Part shown: positions 1-12,639 of the stretch, one piece after another
Numbering within the stretch: the stretch's first letter is position 1
How the letters are laid out: each line of letters begins with the position of its first letter
NCBI GenBank assembly: GCA_964023275.1
Contig: OZ029916.1
Location: 27,565,587-27,629,586 of the forward strand
DNA length: 64,000 nt
Direction: 5' to 3'
Source of the DNA: Norana najaformis
Taxonomy: Eukaryota; Annelida; Clitellata; Crassiclitellata; Hormogastridae
Made by a program: the position numbers and the translations under genes
The notes under the pieces: model-generated
The model's database searches: none
What the model was told of the DNA's origin: nothing
The model's input: only the letters and a program-made list of their open reading frames with translations

Positions 1-400
1 TTATTGTTATTAACGCATAAACCCAAAATCGACCTCAGGTTGACCTGCTGAACTGTATGATAAGAATAAAGACTTTTTAAAATTTAGGTGAAACAGTCAA
101 CTTGGATCATGCATGTATACGCTCGTTGGCAATCGCATAAAGCTAGGCGAAAGAAAATCTTATATAAGCTTACGTTTAATTTGTCCTGAGTCTTCCATTT
201 CATGCAATGAGATTTTTTAGCCTTTAACTTTAGGCATTAAAGCTATGCAATCTTGCACGGACCAAGAGCGCTGGTCCAAAATGTCACTGCCCAGGCGGGT
301 AGCCAGTGTACGCACGGCGAAAGAAATTAGAGGAAAAATTTAGGGCCTACTACAACTAGGGCTTCCACTACTACTACCACTACCACTACCACTGCTACTG

Positions 401-432
<32 letters not shown>

Positions 433-612
433 GTTACTACTAATTAATATTACTTGCCAGTCAAATTTTGTGTCGATTAGACTAGCTACATGGCTGCCTC
501 ACGTGGCCGATTAAAACGTCTTACGTTCGAAATGTGTAGTACTAAAATTTAGTTTCGGCGAAGTTTGCTCGATTACTTTCAGAGCACCTTGGTGTTCGAG
601 TCGGTGTTGTAC

Positions 613-679
<67 letters not shown>

Positions 680-1160
680 TATGATTCCTCAGGAAGTAAA
701 ATATTATGCGGATGAAATTATCCGGATTATTACTATTATTATTATTTTATTATTATTATTATTGCTATTGTTATTGCTATTGCTATTACTATTGCTATTG
801 ATATCATCAACTTTTTTATTAGTTATGGTTGTTTTCAGAGATCGCTTACATTTTGCCAATCAGCGTAGCCAAGTGGCGAAACGATTCGACATATAGCACT
901 TCTAGTGGCATCCGGCGCAATTTGCAGGTCAAAGGTCGCTTCCGCTTCCGGTCGCTCAACGGCGCATCCAAGAACAATGACAAGTAAGTTCATTAACTGG
1001 CGCTACATAAACGCGACTTTTGGCTCCACTTGATTTTCATCGTCTGATTCCGGTTGCCTTACCCAATATATATTTGGCGATTAGCCGATGTCTGCTCAAG
1101 CACCATGTCACTTTATTATGCAGTGAGGATGGCCATCAGTTACCCCACCCTTTGAATCTT
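1..1160. other. Intergenic, microsatellite-rich, no gene seen
   Basis: No open frame here looks coding. The stretch contains a degenerate (CTA/CCA)n tract at about 361-441, a pure (TTA)n tract at about 615-680 and an interrupted (ATT)n/(TTGCTA)n tract at about 735-802. The 71-residue leucine run that can be translated from the last of these is only the microsatellite. Confidence 0.7.
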
Positions 1161-1171
1161 TTATTTGTTTG

Positions 1172-1330
1172 TAGTCGAGTGGTTGTCGTGCTGGATTGTC
1201 AACACGGGGTTCAAATCCCCACCAGGATAGAAACATATTTTAAGATTTTTGTTCCATTCTGACAGAGTTACCCAACAGTGGTGGATTTAGCTATAGGCGT
1301 GGGGAGCGGTTCGAACCCCGCTCCTTTTGG
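1172..1330 (+). repeat. tRNA-derived (SINE-like) repeat with two Pol III B-box arms
   Basis: Positions 1172-1182 resemble a tRNA A box (TAGTCGAGTGG). Positions 1206-1220 form a T-arm (GGGGTTCAAATCCCC) with a good B box. A second T-arm follows at 1303-1324, with a 7-bp stem closing the loop TTCGAACC. The anticodon region and variable loop are missing or distorted, so neither unit is a functional tRNA. Downstream to about 1530 the body includes a GCGATGAGGGA block that recurs in reverse orientation near 15270, as expected of a dispersed element. The inference is a decayed tRNA-derived SINE or a tandem of tRNA-like heads. Confidence 0.5.
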
Positions 1331-1897
1331 TTATCTGCCGACGCTCCTCAGACAAGACCCTCATGGTGGACTGACAGAACGTTGCGCCCTCTGGAAGTGC
1401 TCTTGCCCCCTACTCAAGCAATCCTGGAACCGCCATTGTTACCCAATAGAGCGCAGCTATGGCTACATTGATTGTAGGCAGGTTGGAAGGTAAGGCGATG
1501 AGGGAACGGATTGGCCACCTGCCTTGTACGTAAGCATCCAGACACTTAATATAGCGCATTTTATTTTAGCTCAAACGAGCTACGTACACGTTAGCCTAAG
1601 TGGTGCTATAGTTCATCAAGATCGGAAAGTTTAACTGTATGCAAATGATGCTCAGATAACTGAAAAAGTCGTCACTAGTGAGCTTTCGCACACACATAGA
1701 ACCCAGTCAACCAAGTCCCATCTAGAGTTGCCAATTTATATCACGTTAAGAGTTCCTGGGCCGTGTAGCATTGAAGACGATTATAAGCTAAGACAAGGAA
1801 AACCAAGTCACCAGCTCTCCATAGCCATGGATGCCCACTCACACGGATTTTCTTTCATTGGGCTCAAAGCGGGTCCGCATCGTGCCATTGGTGGCAA

Positions 1898-2404
1898 ATG
1901 ATGGCTAGCTATAGGGGCCCAATGTTGCCCAAAGAACGTGGTTGTATAGGGCCTATAGAGTTCTGGGCCAAATGTGGGCCCAACAAGCGTGGCTATTGGG
2001 GTTCTAAGGTTGGTGCATACGGGACTGGTCTTGTACATTCCTTTGATAGCTATTGCGCCATCTATCGAATGACGAAGGTCGGTCGAATGTGCAACTCATT
2101 GTCGACCATAGACAAATCACCGGCGGCGGCGTCTCCTGCACAACTGACCAACTGGACTACGGACCTGGTCAGTGGAATGGTCGTCTGCGTCGAGTGCCAA
2201 CGGCCGGCCGCCCATCCTTCCTTCGGGGACAGATGCCAGGGGGACGGAGTCTACGGCAAGCAGACGCACTGGGCTGCTATGACTGTCCCTGGGTGCAATG
2301 GCAAGTGGACGATGATAGTGAAACCGAACGCCTGCAAGTGTCTCAGTCAAAGTCACGACGACGAACAGGAAATTCCCACTCAGAATAGTTTCATCTTCGT
2401 CTGA
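1898..2404 (+). CDS. Candidate terminal exon of a cysteine-rich secreted protein (possibly IL-17-like); uncertain
   Basis: An open frame of 168 codons ends in TGA at 2402-2404, followed nine bases later by AATAAA. Only the 3' part (from about 2110) looks coding: it is GC-rich compared with its surroundings and has a cysteine pattern of C-x2-C, then one C about 32 residues on (after the inner cysteine), then C-x-C about 12 residues later, inside VVCVEC...GCNGKW...NACKC. That spacing resembles the C-terminal half of the IL-17 cystine-knot fold, where the family also ends in C-x-C. The 5' part, up to about 2040, consists of GGGCCC-rich repetitive DNA and is probably not coding. No convincing splice acceptor or signal peptide is visible. 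It may equally be a chance ORF. Confidence 0.25.
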   Translation: MMASYRGPMLPKERGCIGPIEFWAKCGPNKRGYWGSKVGAYGTGLVHSFDSYCAIYRMTKVGRMCNSLSTIDKSPAAASPAQLTNWTTDLVSGMVVCVECQRPAAHPSFGDRCQGDGVYGKQTHWAAMTVPGCNGKWTMIVKPNACKCLSQSHDDEQEIPTQNSFIFV

Positions 2405-2412
2405 GAAAGAAC

Positions 2413-2418
2413 AATAAA
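2413..2418 (+). promoter_or_regulatory. Possible polyadenylation signal AATAAA
   Basis: A canonical AATAAA hexamer lies nine bases after the stop of the candidate exon ending at 2404. It supports that exon only weakly, because the region is AT-rich downstream. Confidence 0.25.
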
Positions 2419-3066
2419 TACGTAGACAACATGAATATTTTCAGTTGTTTTTGGAATCCTGCGATATCCACCTCGAGTAAAAAGTTAATAATGATAAAGA
2501 AAAGGATAAGAATAAGATAAAGATAGACGTAAGGCCAATTATAAGGAGGATGAAAATATTGATAATTGGTGATGACGATGACGATGATGATAATTTTAAT
2601 AGTAAGAATAATATTAATATGAAAAATAATAATAATAATTACTCTTGCACAGAATTACCTCTCTGTCCCTTTGGCTTTCGAGACTCTCGGCCCAATCAAC
2701 AGCAGTGACCTTCTATTCATAACAGAGTTAGGGCGCTATCTCTCTCGCATAACCGGTGACACGAGAGAAACCAGTTATCTTTTCCAGCGCATCGCTGTCA
2801 CAATTCAACGCTTTGATTCTATTGCCTTCCACGGTACTTTTGTTCCGCCAGATCTTGACGATTTCTAGCCGTCCCAGAATTTTGCATTCTCTGGAGAATT
2901 TTTTAAATCCTGAGGGATCATACATACCTCGGGGAAAAATAATAATGATAATTATAAAAAGTAATAATAATAATAATGTTTTACCTCTTCTCCAATATGT
3001 TTTTAGTCCCGATGGACCATATGTAACTCGAAAAAAGAAAAGAGTAACACTAATAAGAAAATAGCA

Positions 3067-3232
<166 letters not shown>

Positions 3233-3430
3233 AGTAACTTCTGTTGAACCTAATAATAATAATGACAACAACAATAGAAGAAGGGGAAGAAGAGCATTTC
3301 TTTGAATATAACCTCAAGGGGCAGCCATTTTCAGAGGGAATCTGGCACATGACGAGTGAAGGTGGATGGCCAGTCCTCTCTCTCACCGTTTGAACTTCCA
3401 CCCGATAGATTACAGTAGATGTACTCATTT

Positions 3431-3790
3431 TGTAATCATAATCATAATCTCCAGACTTCTTCAGCGTCCAAAACCAAAATCTAAGTCGCGGAACCGGTTT
3501 ATTCACAGAGTTTTAGTCAAAACAAAATTGATAGGCAGGTCAGGTTTGGCTCCAGTCAAGGTCCAAGGATCAGACAGACAGTCAAAGGCTACGGTAGATG
3601 GTGGTTAGAATTGGAGTGGCTAGACAGGTAAGGAAAAGAGGAGAAATCAGGATGGTATTCGTGGAAGAGGAGTCTTTTCAGTATTGAATGAAACACTTGA
3701 GAAGAGATTGGAAGAGGTGGTTGGATTGGAATGATTTGTAGGTGATACTGTAAGCGACAAATTATAAGGGATAGCACTTCGTACTCTGCT
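3431..3790 (-). mobile_element. CR1-like LINE 3' end, family A copy 1 (5'-truncated)
   Basis: On the minus strand the sequence reads through the end of a LINE ORF2 (a QVFHSILKRLLFHEY-type tail), a shared 3' UTR block and a terminal (GATTAT)n tail at about 3431-3452. The block with ACCTGG/TTGACTGG, ATTTTGTTTTGAC and AAGTCGCGG equivalents is shared with copies at 21640, 22617, 32880 and 48857. It is 5'-truncated and frameshifted, so it is a dead insertion. Confidence 0.75.
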
Positions 3791-4479
3791 TCATATACGA
3801 GCTGTAGAAACATATTCCGAGTGCTCGGATTGTGCCTCGATCGAGCGACATCTGGGCAGTACCCATGAGTGCTCATTTGCTGAAATCAAGACATTCTTGA
3901 AAAAACGTGTAAAAACGAAAACAGGATACATGTTTTGTGTAATCGAAGACGGACTGTCTCGTTCGCAGTCGAGGCAACACGAGACGTCGAACCCTGACGC
4001 TGCTGCTGCTGCTGACTTTGATGATGGTGCTAAAGCAGACGATTGCAAAATAACGAGTAGATTAGGATAGTCGATCGATAGCGATTAGGATACGATATCA
4101 CACGAGAGAAACACAACACCTCGAATGGACACACATGCAGTGTTTGTTTAGACGGCCTACGACACTTCCGCCACTCTAAACTCCTGCCACAAATCACACA
4201 ACGTAGGCCTACACTAGACACCATCAAAGCACTCGACTATCACCTGGCGGAACAATGTGCTCTGCAGAAACACAATATATTGTCCGCACTCCAAATACTC
4301 CCATGAAACACTATCAAGACCCAATCATTTGACACATAAATTCTCTCCAAAACATCACAATTTTACACTCGTCAACAGCGACGAACCAGTGGTAAATATT
4401 TGGGCGGAGGAAAATTCCTACAAAACGCCATCTTAAAGTCCCTTCTTAGCTGTTCAGCCTAACTGAAGATAAATGATCA

Positions 4480-6660
4480 TACGCGGACGAAAACGTTAAT
4501 GCTTAAATTTCATAGTAAGATAGAGTGAATGACAGGCAGACGGAAGAGAAGGAGACAGGCAAAGAGAAAAATAGACACGCGGACAGAATGAAACAGAGAC
4601 AAAATAGAGATGGAAACGGAAGTCAGAGAAAGTGACAAAGAGAGGGGGGGGGGGGTAAAACGACATACAAAAACAGAGAGACAGAGACACATGCAGAACA
4701 GACAAAGTGAGAAAGACAAAAGAAAACGGAAAGACATTCAGAGAGATACAGAAAGACAGCCGACACAGACTGACAGAGGCGAAACCAGAGACAAGCAGAG
4801 TGCCAAGACTCTGGCGATTGCTCTGATCTTTCTCTGTTGGCCTCCTTCGCCGCCTGTTTTATAATTCCTCTTTGAAGTGATGGAAAGTGAGAGGTCCTGG
4901 CGTTGCCTTTGATGCTCAGGTAAGTCGATCGAAAAGTCTATTTGTCTGTTTACTTACTTTCAGTTTCAGCTAAAGGACAAAAATTACACACCGTGACTGA
5001 GATAAGCTTTTAAGACGCGAATTCGACTCCTGCTCGGGTGTAGAGGGCTGAGGGACCACAGTGAACTTAACTGAAATAGATATCGTCTAGAGATCGAGCG
5101 ACATAAGGAGGGAAGGATGGAAGGAGGGATAGGTGTCGGCTGTGCCTAGGCCTTTCCTGGCATATCGGCGTAAATTGCCAGGATGCTGAGCTCTGGATCT
5201 GACGATTCGTTAAGACGTGGATGAAAGCTTCGATCGCCTCCTCACTGTCACGCCATCCTCTGTCCATCCTCCCCTTCTCCTCGTTCTCCTCTTTCTCTTC
5301 CAGATCCTTCTTCTCGTCCTCGTTCTCCTCTTCTTCCTCCTTCGTCTCTTCCTCCTCCTCTTTCTCCTCCTCTGCATTCTCCTCGTCTTCCTCCTCTTAC
5401 TGTGACGCTTCCATAGTGCGCTGCGTCATTCGATTGGAATTTTCATTGATTAACAAGCCTGCCTTTGCCTATTGTTCACAGAGTCAACTCCAGCTGGAAT
5501 CTCCAACACATTGGAATGAAAGCGGGACGGACGAACTAAAGAATGGACGGATGGACAGACGGACGGACGAACGAACGGATGGAGGGGCAGAGTAGGAGAA
5601 ACGGACGTGTGAGGTAGCAGGTGTGAGGAAGATAGGGAGGAGGCAGAGAAGGTCTGCCGAGGGAGAGAGGGGCGGACGGATGGAGAAGACGGACGGATAG
5701 AGCACTGTTCTCTTGTAGTTTATTGGTCGTGATCGGTTGTGGAATTGCATCGCTGGAAACAATTTGTGGACGGTTAACTGCGGAGGGAATGGGATTCTTT
5801 GCTGTCTCTGCGATTGATGCTCTCGTCCGTCGTTCTGTTTAATCGATGCCTAGAAAGTCTGCGTCATTTTAGGTAACAAGAGAAAAATACATCGACAGCA
5901 GCTACTCTCCCATCCACAGATTACATTCTGCATTACCTTACTTTCTGCTGCCCCTGTTATCTCTGTCGCCTAGAGTGATAACTACGATGACGACGACGAC
6001 GAAGTCAACGATGATGATGAGAGTAACAATAGAATTATGCCTCATATATCTAAAGTTTTTTCTAAACATTTATACAGCATCTTTAGAACTTAAACACAAA
6101 GGTGCATAACAATAGCACTATAAATGACCTAACAATAAAAATAATAAAAGTCACAACAATAACGCTAATAATAACGATAGCAATAACGATAACAATAAAA
6201 TAAAACACTAGTTGTCGATAAGTCTGGTCGAGCACGACGCTTCTGAGCAGAAACCAAGCATCCTTTTAATCAGTTCCAATTTTCGTGATCGTCGGCAAAA
6301 TGAAAATCATTTTCTCGAGATAGGAAAGAAGTCGGTGGGGGGTGGGGTGGGGGTCTGAGCTGAATCATCGGCCGCCGTTGGCCGTCGCTCCATCAGCTGG
6401 ACAACAGTCTCATCGATGTCCGCCCATAATCCAATAAAAAGATTTCATCAACCAAACGATCGATCGATCAATCAATTGATATGGCGCCTGAATATCGCTG
6501 GGATGGCTGCAGCGTATGAATGATCGGCAGACGTGTGATACTTGGCCGTAAGATGTACCCGCTTTCGCCTACCCTGGGAATAGTGACATAAGGAGTAGGC
6601 CTAATCCCAACGGATTCGTCTCTGGCAAGGCCACTGGATTCTCGAAGAACTCGTCCCTTA
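4480..6660. other. Gene-free block, purine/pyrimidine-biased and minisatellite-like
   Basis: 4490-4800 is a degenerate GACAGAGA/AGAGACA repeat with a run of ten G at about 4647. 5270-5400 is a TTCTCCTC pyrimidine tract, and 5525-5700 is a GGACGGACGGAT-type repeat. 5980-6020 and 6120-6210 carry GACGAC and AACAAT repeats. A TAGGCCTA palindrome lies at 6596. The ORFs here are translated low complexity. No gene is visible. Confidence 0.65.
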
Positions 6661-7156
6661 ACCCTTCGTGTACTGGCTCTTCCTGCTATTTCTTAGATTG
6701 GTATACCACTTAAACAAGTCGCTTTGTTTCTCTGATCCCTCTTTTTGCAGTTGTTTTCCTTCTATTCACGTCTCTCACTTCCTTCCTTTAGCTTCTTTCC
6801 GTTTAATTTCGATTCCTCCTTCCCTATTGTCCTTCACACATTTATTTGTTCACTTCAATCTTCTCTTCTTCTATTCCATCCTACATTTGTTCTCCTCTTT
6901 AATCAACATTTTTCAGGTTCTTTTAACTTCTTCGGCTTTCTTTATCTTGTCCCTCTGCTCTTTTTCTATTCTTAAACTTCTTTTTACTCCTCCTCCCTAT
7001 ATATTCATTATCCTCTTTTCATCTTATAATTCAAGCTCTTCCAACTTTTTGTTTTTCTTGTTATTCTTCTTGTTATTCTTCTTGTTTTTCATTTTGTTGT
7101 TGTTATTGTTGTTGTTTTTGTTGTTGCTGCTGCTGCTGTTTTTGTTCTTCTTCTTC

Positions 7157-7188
<32 letters not shown>

Positions 7189-7330
7189 ATTCTTTTTCTT
7201 CTCCTCCTCCTCTACTTTCTCTGTTTCCTTATCATACCATTTTCTCCTCTACCTGTTTTCTTCTTTCATTTTTGCTCTTTTGCATCGAACAATCCTCTTC
7301 CTTTCCTTAATAAACTCCGCAGACTCTGCT
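6660..7330. repeat. Pyrimidine-rich low-complexity tract
   Basis: The plus strand is nearly all T and C, with embedded (GTT)n, (CTG)n at about 7120-7140 and (CAT)n at 7160-7190. It gives a spurious 226-residue hydrophobic ORF. The composition alone explains the open frame. Confidence 0.8.
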
Positions 7331-7444
7331 TTTTCGAGCATGTCGTGAAAACTCCGAAAGAAGAGGACCATCAGAAAGCCATGCGAGTAGAGAAGACATC
7401 GTGGTCAACTACGAACCATGGGGCTTAGGGTCGTGGAGAAAGAC

Positions 7445-7690
7445 CTATTGTCTCAGAATTTTGGACTTCGCACAGTTTGAATGAGATACCAGCATGATCA
7501 GAGGAAGATAATCAGATGACCTGGATGAATGATGGCAAGTCTGGGTAAAGAGGACTGGTTTTAAGTATTGGCCATAGTTCAAGGTTTTACAAACTATAAA
7601 TCCCAATTTGAAATGAATCCTTTGCTGAATAGGAAGCCAAAGCAAAGATTTTGGCACAGCATATATTGGCGTATTAGTACAAGCCAAAAA
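7445..7690 (-). mobile_element. LINE reverse-transcriptase tail fragment
   Basis: The minus-strand translation includes LLWLPIQQRIHFKL followed by VCKTLN and later SSRSSDYLPL. This is the standard C-terminal stretch of CR1/Rex-like ORF2 (LHWLPV..RI.FK......LNG.AP...RSS). The upstream and downstream frames are broken, and no terminal repeats are visible. Confidence 0.7.
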
Positions 7691-7759
7691 GTTCCGAATC
7701 CTTCAGAGTTTCTGCAAGAAATTCATTCAGAAATCAGTCAGAGAGAGGGATGGTGAACG

Positions 7760-9250
7760 ATAAATGTTAACAAGCAATACCTGTTTGTCGCAAGAAATAT
7801 AAGTAGCAGCCAGCACCTCAAATGCAAAATGAACCTATGCAATGGCTCGTAGGAGTTATAAAGAAAGAAAAGCAAGTCCCTCACTTTTACCATCGCACCG
7901 AGACTCATTCGGAATAGAAAAATTTGGGGGGTTGACATTAAAAATGAATGCTGATGTATCACTACGTTAAAGCAAGGATTGGCTAGGGAGGGGCAAGTAG
8001 ACGCAAGGAATGTTTACAAAGAAACCTATATAGCTCCATTTGGAGGGGAACAAATACTTAATTGACAAATATCCATACTCTGAATAATATTCTAACCGGT
8101 CCAGGATTTATTTCAATTTCTTTAGCCAAAAGAAAAGAAAAGAATAGAAAAGAAAAAAGCAACATAAGCAGATTCAAAGAAACCCATGACGTGTAGTCGA
8201 AGATGTTCTAGGCCTATATGAATTTGCATTAAATACAGAATGGAAACAGTGTTCCTGGTATCATACAGCAGCAACACATATGATCGAAATGAACAAGCAC
8301 TACCAGGAACCAGGAAAAACGAATGGGCCTGAGCCAAGTTCAGAAACATACAGCAGTGATAAATCTTTGAATTCAACAGCAATTCAATACCAGATAGCAT
8401 GGAGTAATAACAGGAATAACACATAATTAAAAACAAGGACCGTAATGGGACAGCCATAATCAGAGCCCCATAAACTGAAGAAAAAAAACAAGAAAAAACG
8501 AGCTCAACAATAATCAGTAAAGACGTGATTGAATGACAAAAGAACAGTTCTTCATTTCATGGGCGACTCATGAATGCAGACAAATAAAAGAGTGCCAGAC
8601 AAATTAGCATGTAACTGAAAGACCTTATTATGAGTTCGCAGTTGGAAAACCTGAAGTACTGAAAACACAGATCCCGACGCCGACAACACGAACGGGGCGC
8701 AAATCAGTACAAACAAGAAATAAATTATTAAAAACTTATCTCAGCTGTAGAGGCAGACAAATTATCTGGAAAATAAAAATTCACACATCAAAACGGATTA
8801 TTTAGCTTTAAAAAGAGCATTTTGTGGAAAATACGGCAAGAATATAAAATCATAAATTAACATGCACACTTTAAACATGCAGTAGTAACAGAGATATAGA
8901 CAAATATTACAACAGCTAAGCACACATACATACATCCCTACTCCTACACAAATCGAATGGAATAGTTCTGCTCTTGATCTACCTCTTCTGATTGCTTCTG
9001 GCGCCTTATCCGTCAACTGGGACGCTGATCTATTTCGCCAGGGCTGCGCTGGGACTCATCCGGAGACAACAGGCGCTATGTAAATTATGTATTACACTAC
9101 ATTACATACATGCGCACACACAGACCCCACGAAGGGCTACAAAAGAGATATACAGAGATACGCAGAGACGGACCGCCAGAGAGGCATGTGCAAATACGTA
9201 TAGGCTCCGGATGAGCGAACTGCCGAGCGTAAAGCATCCTTAAAAATCAA
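7760..9250. other. No recognised feature
   Basis: AT-rich unique-looking sequence. Minus-strand ORFs at 8122-8457 and 8798-9016 have no recognisable domain or splice context. A TAGGCCTA-type motif occurs at about 8207. Confidence 0.6.
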
Positions 9251-9264
9251 CAGCAACTGAAGCA

Positions 9265-9560
9265 GCAGCAGCAGCAGCAGCAGCAGGCTCTTCGAATTAT
9301 GGTTTGATATCTCGGCTTAGAAGTCGCAGCAAAGCAGAGGGATATGCTCAGCAGAAGTGGAAAGGGATGTGGAGAGGCAATGACGAGAGGGACGTGGAAA
9401 GGGATGTGGAGAGGGAATTATGGGAGGGACGTGGAGAGGGATGTGGAGAGGGAATTATGGGAGGGACGTGGAGAGGGATGTGGAGAGGCAATGACCGGAA
9501 GGATGTGGAGAGAGAAGTGAAGATGGATGTGGAGAGGGAATGATGGGAGGGAGCTGGAGC
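9265..9560. repeat. (CAG)n microsatellite followed by a GGGATGTGGAGAG minisatellite
   Basis: (CAG)8 lies at about 9263-9287. From about 9355 to 9545 an imperfect minisatellite repeats the word GATGTGGAGAGG with insertions such as AATTATGGGAGGGAC, giving a higher-order period near 40 bp. It translates as a repetitive Gly/Glu/Arg ORF in one direction and Ser/His/Pro in the other, and neither is credible as a gene. Confidence 0.85.
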
Positions 9561-12130
9561 GAGGAAGCAAGGCTGAGAGCGAGAGGCAATCCGAAGCGCC
9601 ATTAATGCCACAAAGACTCGCATTTAGCCGACAAAATGGAACAGCGAAGAAATTGCGCTAAATCACGACAACCAAAGGAACCAACGACCGACCGACGAGC
9701 AGACGCACAAACCAAACAGCCTTTAAATACATCGGCAAACCGCAACGACATCTATGGGCTGGAAGGAATGCAAAGAGAAACAGAGGACAGTGAGGCATAG
9801 AGACACAGACAGAGACCGATACCAACAGTACCGACAGATGGAACAGAGACAGAGACACTGGAACGCCAAGACAGAAAGACAGACACTAAAATAGTTATGT
9901 ATAACACAGCAGACAAATCAAGAAACATAATCAGAGGTACACAGATTGGCTACAGAGATGGAGAGACAGAAGAGAAGAGAGAAGATGAAAGTAGAGCAGA
10001 GAAGAGGAAAAGAGTGGAGAAGAGAGGATAGTTTTGTATACGCATGTACTGTATGTTGTGTGCCGAGTGCGTGCGTGTTAGAAATAGGATGAGACAGCAG
10101 AGTGGCACAAGCATCCTCTGACGGCAAAGGCCGACAGCGATTAATCGCTGCTGCTGAAGCAGGAAAAGATTCGCCTTCTCCTTCTCCTTCTTCTCCTCCT
10201 CCTCGTTCTCCTTGTCTTCCTATTTCTCGTCCTACTCATCCTCTTTCTCCTCCTCCTCCTCTTCCGTCCAACTACGCATCATCAGCCTGGAAACAGCGAC
10301 GCAGAATTCGTGCCCCAAGGCCTTTAATGTAGATATATGCGCGAGAAGGAAGAAACTGATGAGCTTTTACGCAATGACCACAACCTCCCTGTAGCTGTTA
10401 TCAACATCATGTAATATCGCGATTTTTGGTTTTACATTCTCCGACGCATGTGTTGTAATCACTGACGCATGAAGCGATTTTCACGCACGCGCGATGACGC
10501 AGTGAACGGCATTCGCTGTATAGTTTTTCTCTTGGACAAAAAACTTTAAAAAAACGTTATTTGGATCAAATGTCTCACCGATTTTTATAGTTGAACGACG
10601 CAAACATGAGTTAGTAAGAGAGCATCGAAACATTTGACTGATGCACAATTTTGGTACTAAATTTTGCTAATTTTGTCCCAAATTTGACCTAAAACTTTGC
10701 ATCTAAAATATGTGGCTTCCTGGTGTTTTGTATATGACGCTCTAAAGTACAGTGAAGTTTTGATTAAGACATTTATCGACTTCTCAACATCAACAGCAAA
10801 TTAGAACCATCGTATACAAAGAAACACAGAAAGTTGATGCGAAGGTCAAAAGGTCAACCGAAAAGGGTCCAGTAAACCCGCTAAAGTTCAATTAACCTAT
10901 ATTTTCATCATCTTCTGAAAAATTATTTATCTGTCTCCATATATATATATATATATATAATATAAACTGACATGTTGATCTGTATATATTTCTTTATTTA
11001 TAAATGTACATTAAAACTTATAGTAGACTGTCCTTCCTTATACATGATATATAGGACTATATATCTATATATACATATATATTCCTCGAGGTTTCTGCAC
11101 GTGTTTCCGAAGTCTCGTATATAGTATAGTATGTATTTTACAGTGTATATTTATCATAGAATATATTATATATATATATTATATAAATGTATTACATATA
11201 ACGAAGTCTCTCTGCTTAAAGCCTACCTATATTATGTATGCATATAGGCTTATGCATATGTAGCGGGGATATTATGGTCTTTTTGTGCGTGTGCTCATAT
11301 TGTAATGACGTTGCTAAAGATGAGATGGCGACGTATTAAATGGCCGTGTGTGTTAGTCGTGACTGTTTGGTGGCGAATTGGTTTATAGATATGGACGCAA
11401 TTGCGTCTGATTGCATCTGGAGGGTAAAGGAGGTCAGGAAATAGAAGGAGGACGGGGATCTGGAGGGAAAGGAAGAAGGTGCAGCGACAGCAGCCGAAGA
11501 AGGTCACAATCTACGGCGCCGAGGAAGAAGAGACGAAGCAGCAGCAGAAGAAGCAGAGAAAAAGGCACTCTAATGCCAATCGCCAAGTCGAAGAATTAGA
11601 TCTGCTGCGAGCTTTAGGGACGTACTTCTGCTGAAGCAAGAGGAAGCGCAGTAGGAGGATTAAGAGAAACAGGAGGAAGAGGAAGAGAAAGAGCTTACGA
11701 CGGATAATAATAGGTTTATTATCCTTCGTGCTCTCTTCTTCTTACGAAATCGGGGAGAAGGAAGAAGATAAAGTTAAGAAAGAGAATAAACAACGAGAAG
11801 AAAGCCGTTGGAGTAAGACGAGAATTCAGGCATTTGATAAGAGACTGAACAAAGCAAACCACATTCACGCGTGAACGGAAAAAGAAAGAATGAAATAAGA
11901 AGAAATATGAAATTGGACAATCTACTCTGTATAATATCTATATTTATATACATATATATATACACGAAATTTCATGTACTTATATACCTGCAACCCCGCT
12001 GTAGATATAAGGAGTTCCTTAAGACGAAAACAGGTACCGTTGGCTTTTATATCCTAGTAAGACGCACATGTTTGTACTAGCTTTTTCAGATTGACCAAGT
12101 AACTCACTGTTATTCACAGAAGATGTGTGT
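9560..12130. other. Gene-free block with AT-rich and purine-rich segments
   Basis: 9780-10030 is a GAGACAGA-type repeat, and 10165-10270 a TCCTCC tract. 10920-11230 is strongly AT-rich with (TA)n words. 11440-11770 is purine-rich with AGAAG/AGCAG repeats. A small hairpin (GGATAATAA/TTATTATCC) sits at about 11705-11726. No gene is recognised. Confidence 0.6.
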
Positions 12131-12154
12131 TGCTTTGAAACTGTAATGTTTGGA

Positions 12155-12235
12155 GCCGCGTAGCCAGGATTTTTCCAGCATTGGGGCACAAGGTTTGGTT
12201 CTGGGGCACATGAACATCTAACATCTAGTGTTGAA
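12155..12235 (+). repeat. Fragment of a 'TAGCCAGGATTT...GGGGCACA' dispersed repeat
   Basis: The segment beginning GCGTAGCCAGGATTTTTCC and continuing with GGGGCACA words resembles the element at 32331-32465 (GGGCGGATCCAGGATTT..., GGGGTC words). This type of G-rich dispersed sequence is common in animal genomes. The boundaries are approximate. Confidence 0.4.
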
Positions 12236-12639
12236 GGCGGGAAGCCGCACATGTCGAGAGACACGAAACCCCAGACGATCAGCGGGTCTGGTGAAGCGTC
12301 GTAGGCCTCTGCAGCCGAGTCCGGGGCGAAGGCCCGATGCCAACAGCTCATTTTGGCTACCTGTTCCTGTTGATTTTTGAAGCTGTTTATCTTGGTATAA
12401 GCAAGGGAAAACTGTGACTACCGGACTGTTACCCCCACATATACCCCCTACTACACGGAAAGTGGATTTGCAAACCCTTGAACTTTTCTTCGGAAGCAGG
12501 GAGGCAGTTTTCCGGAGGAGCTGATTTCAAATTTTTTATGGCATTTTACAAAACTGTCGTCGTTCTAAACAGTTAAATTGTAGATTCTGATCTTATTTTT
12601 TTTACTTTTAGTTTTTGCTGTCAGATAAGTTTTAATTGT

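Noticed and set aside
6668..7348. 226-residue hydrophobic ORF (plus)
   Set aside because: It is a translation of a pyrimidine-rich tract; Ser/Leu/Phe runs follow from composition.
8122..8457. 111-residue minus ORF, suspected LINE RT
   Set aside because: None of its frames gave an ordered RT motif on careful reading.
9304..9623. Repetitive ORFs in both directions
   Set aside because: They are produced by the GATGTGGAGAGG minisatellite.
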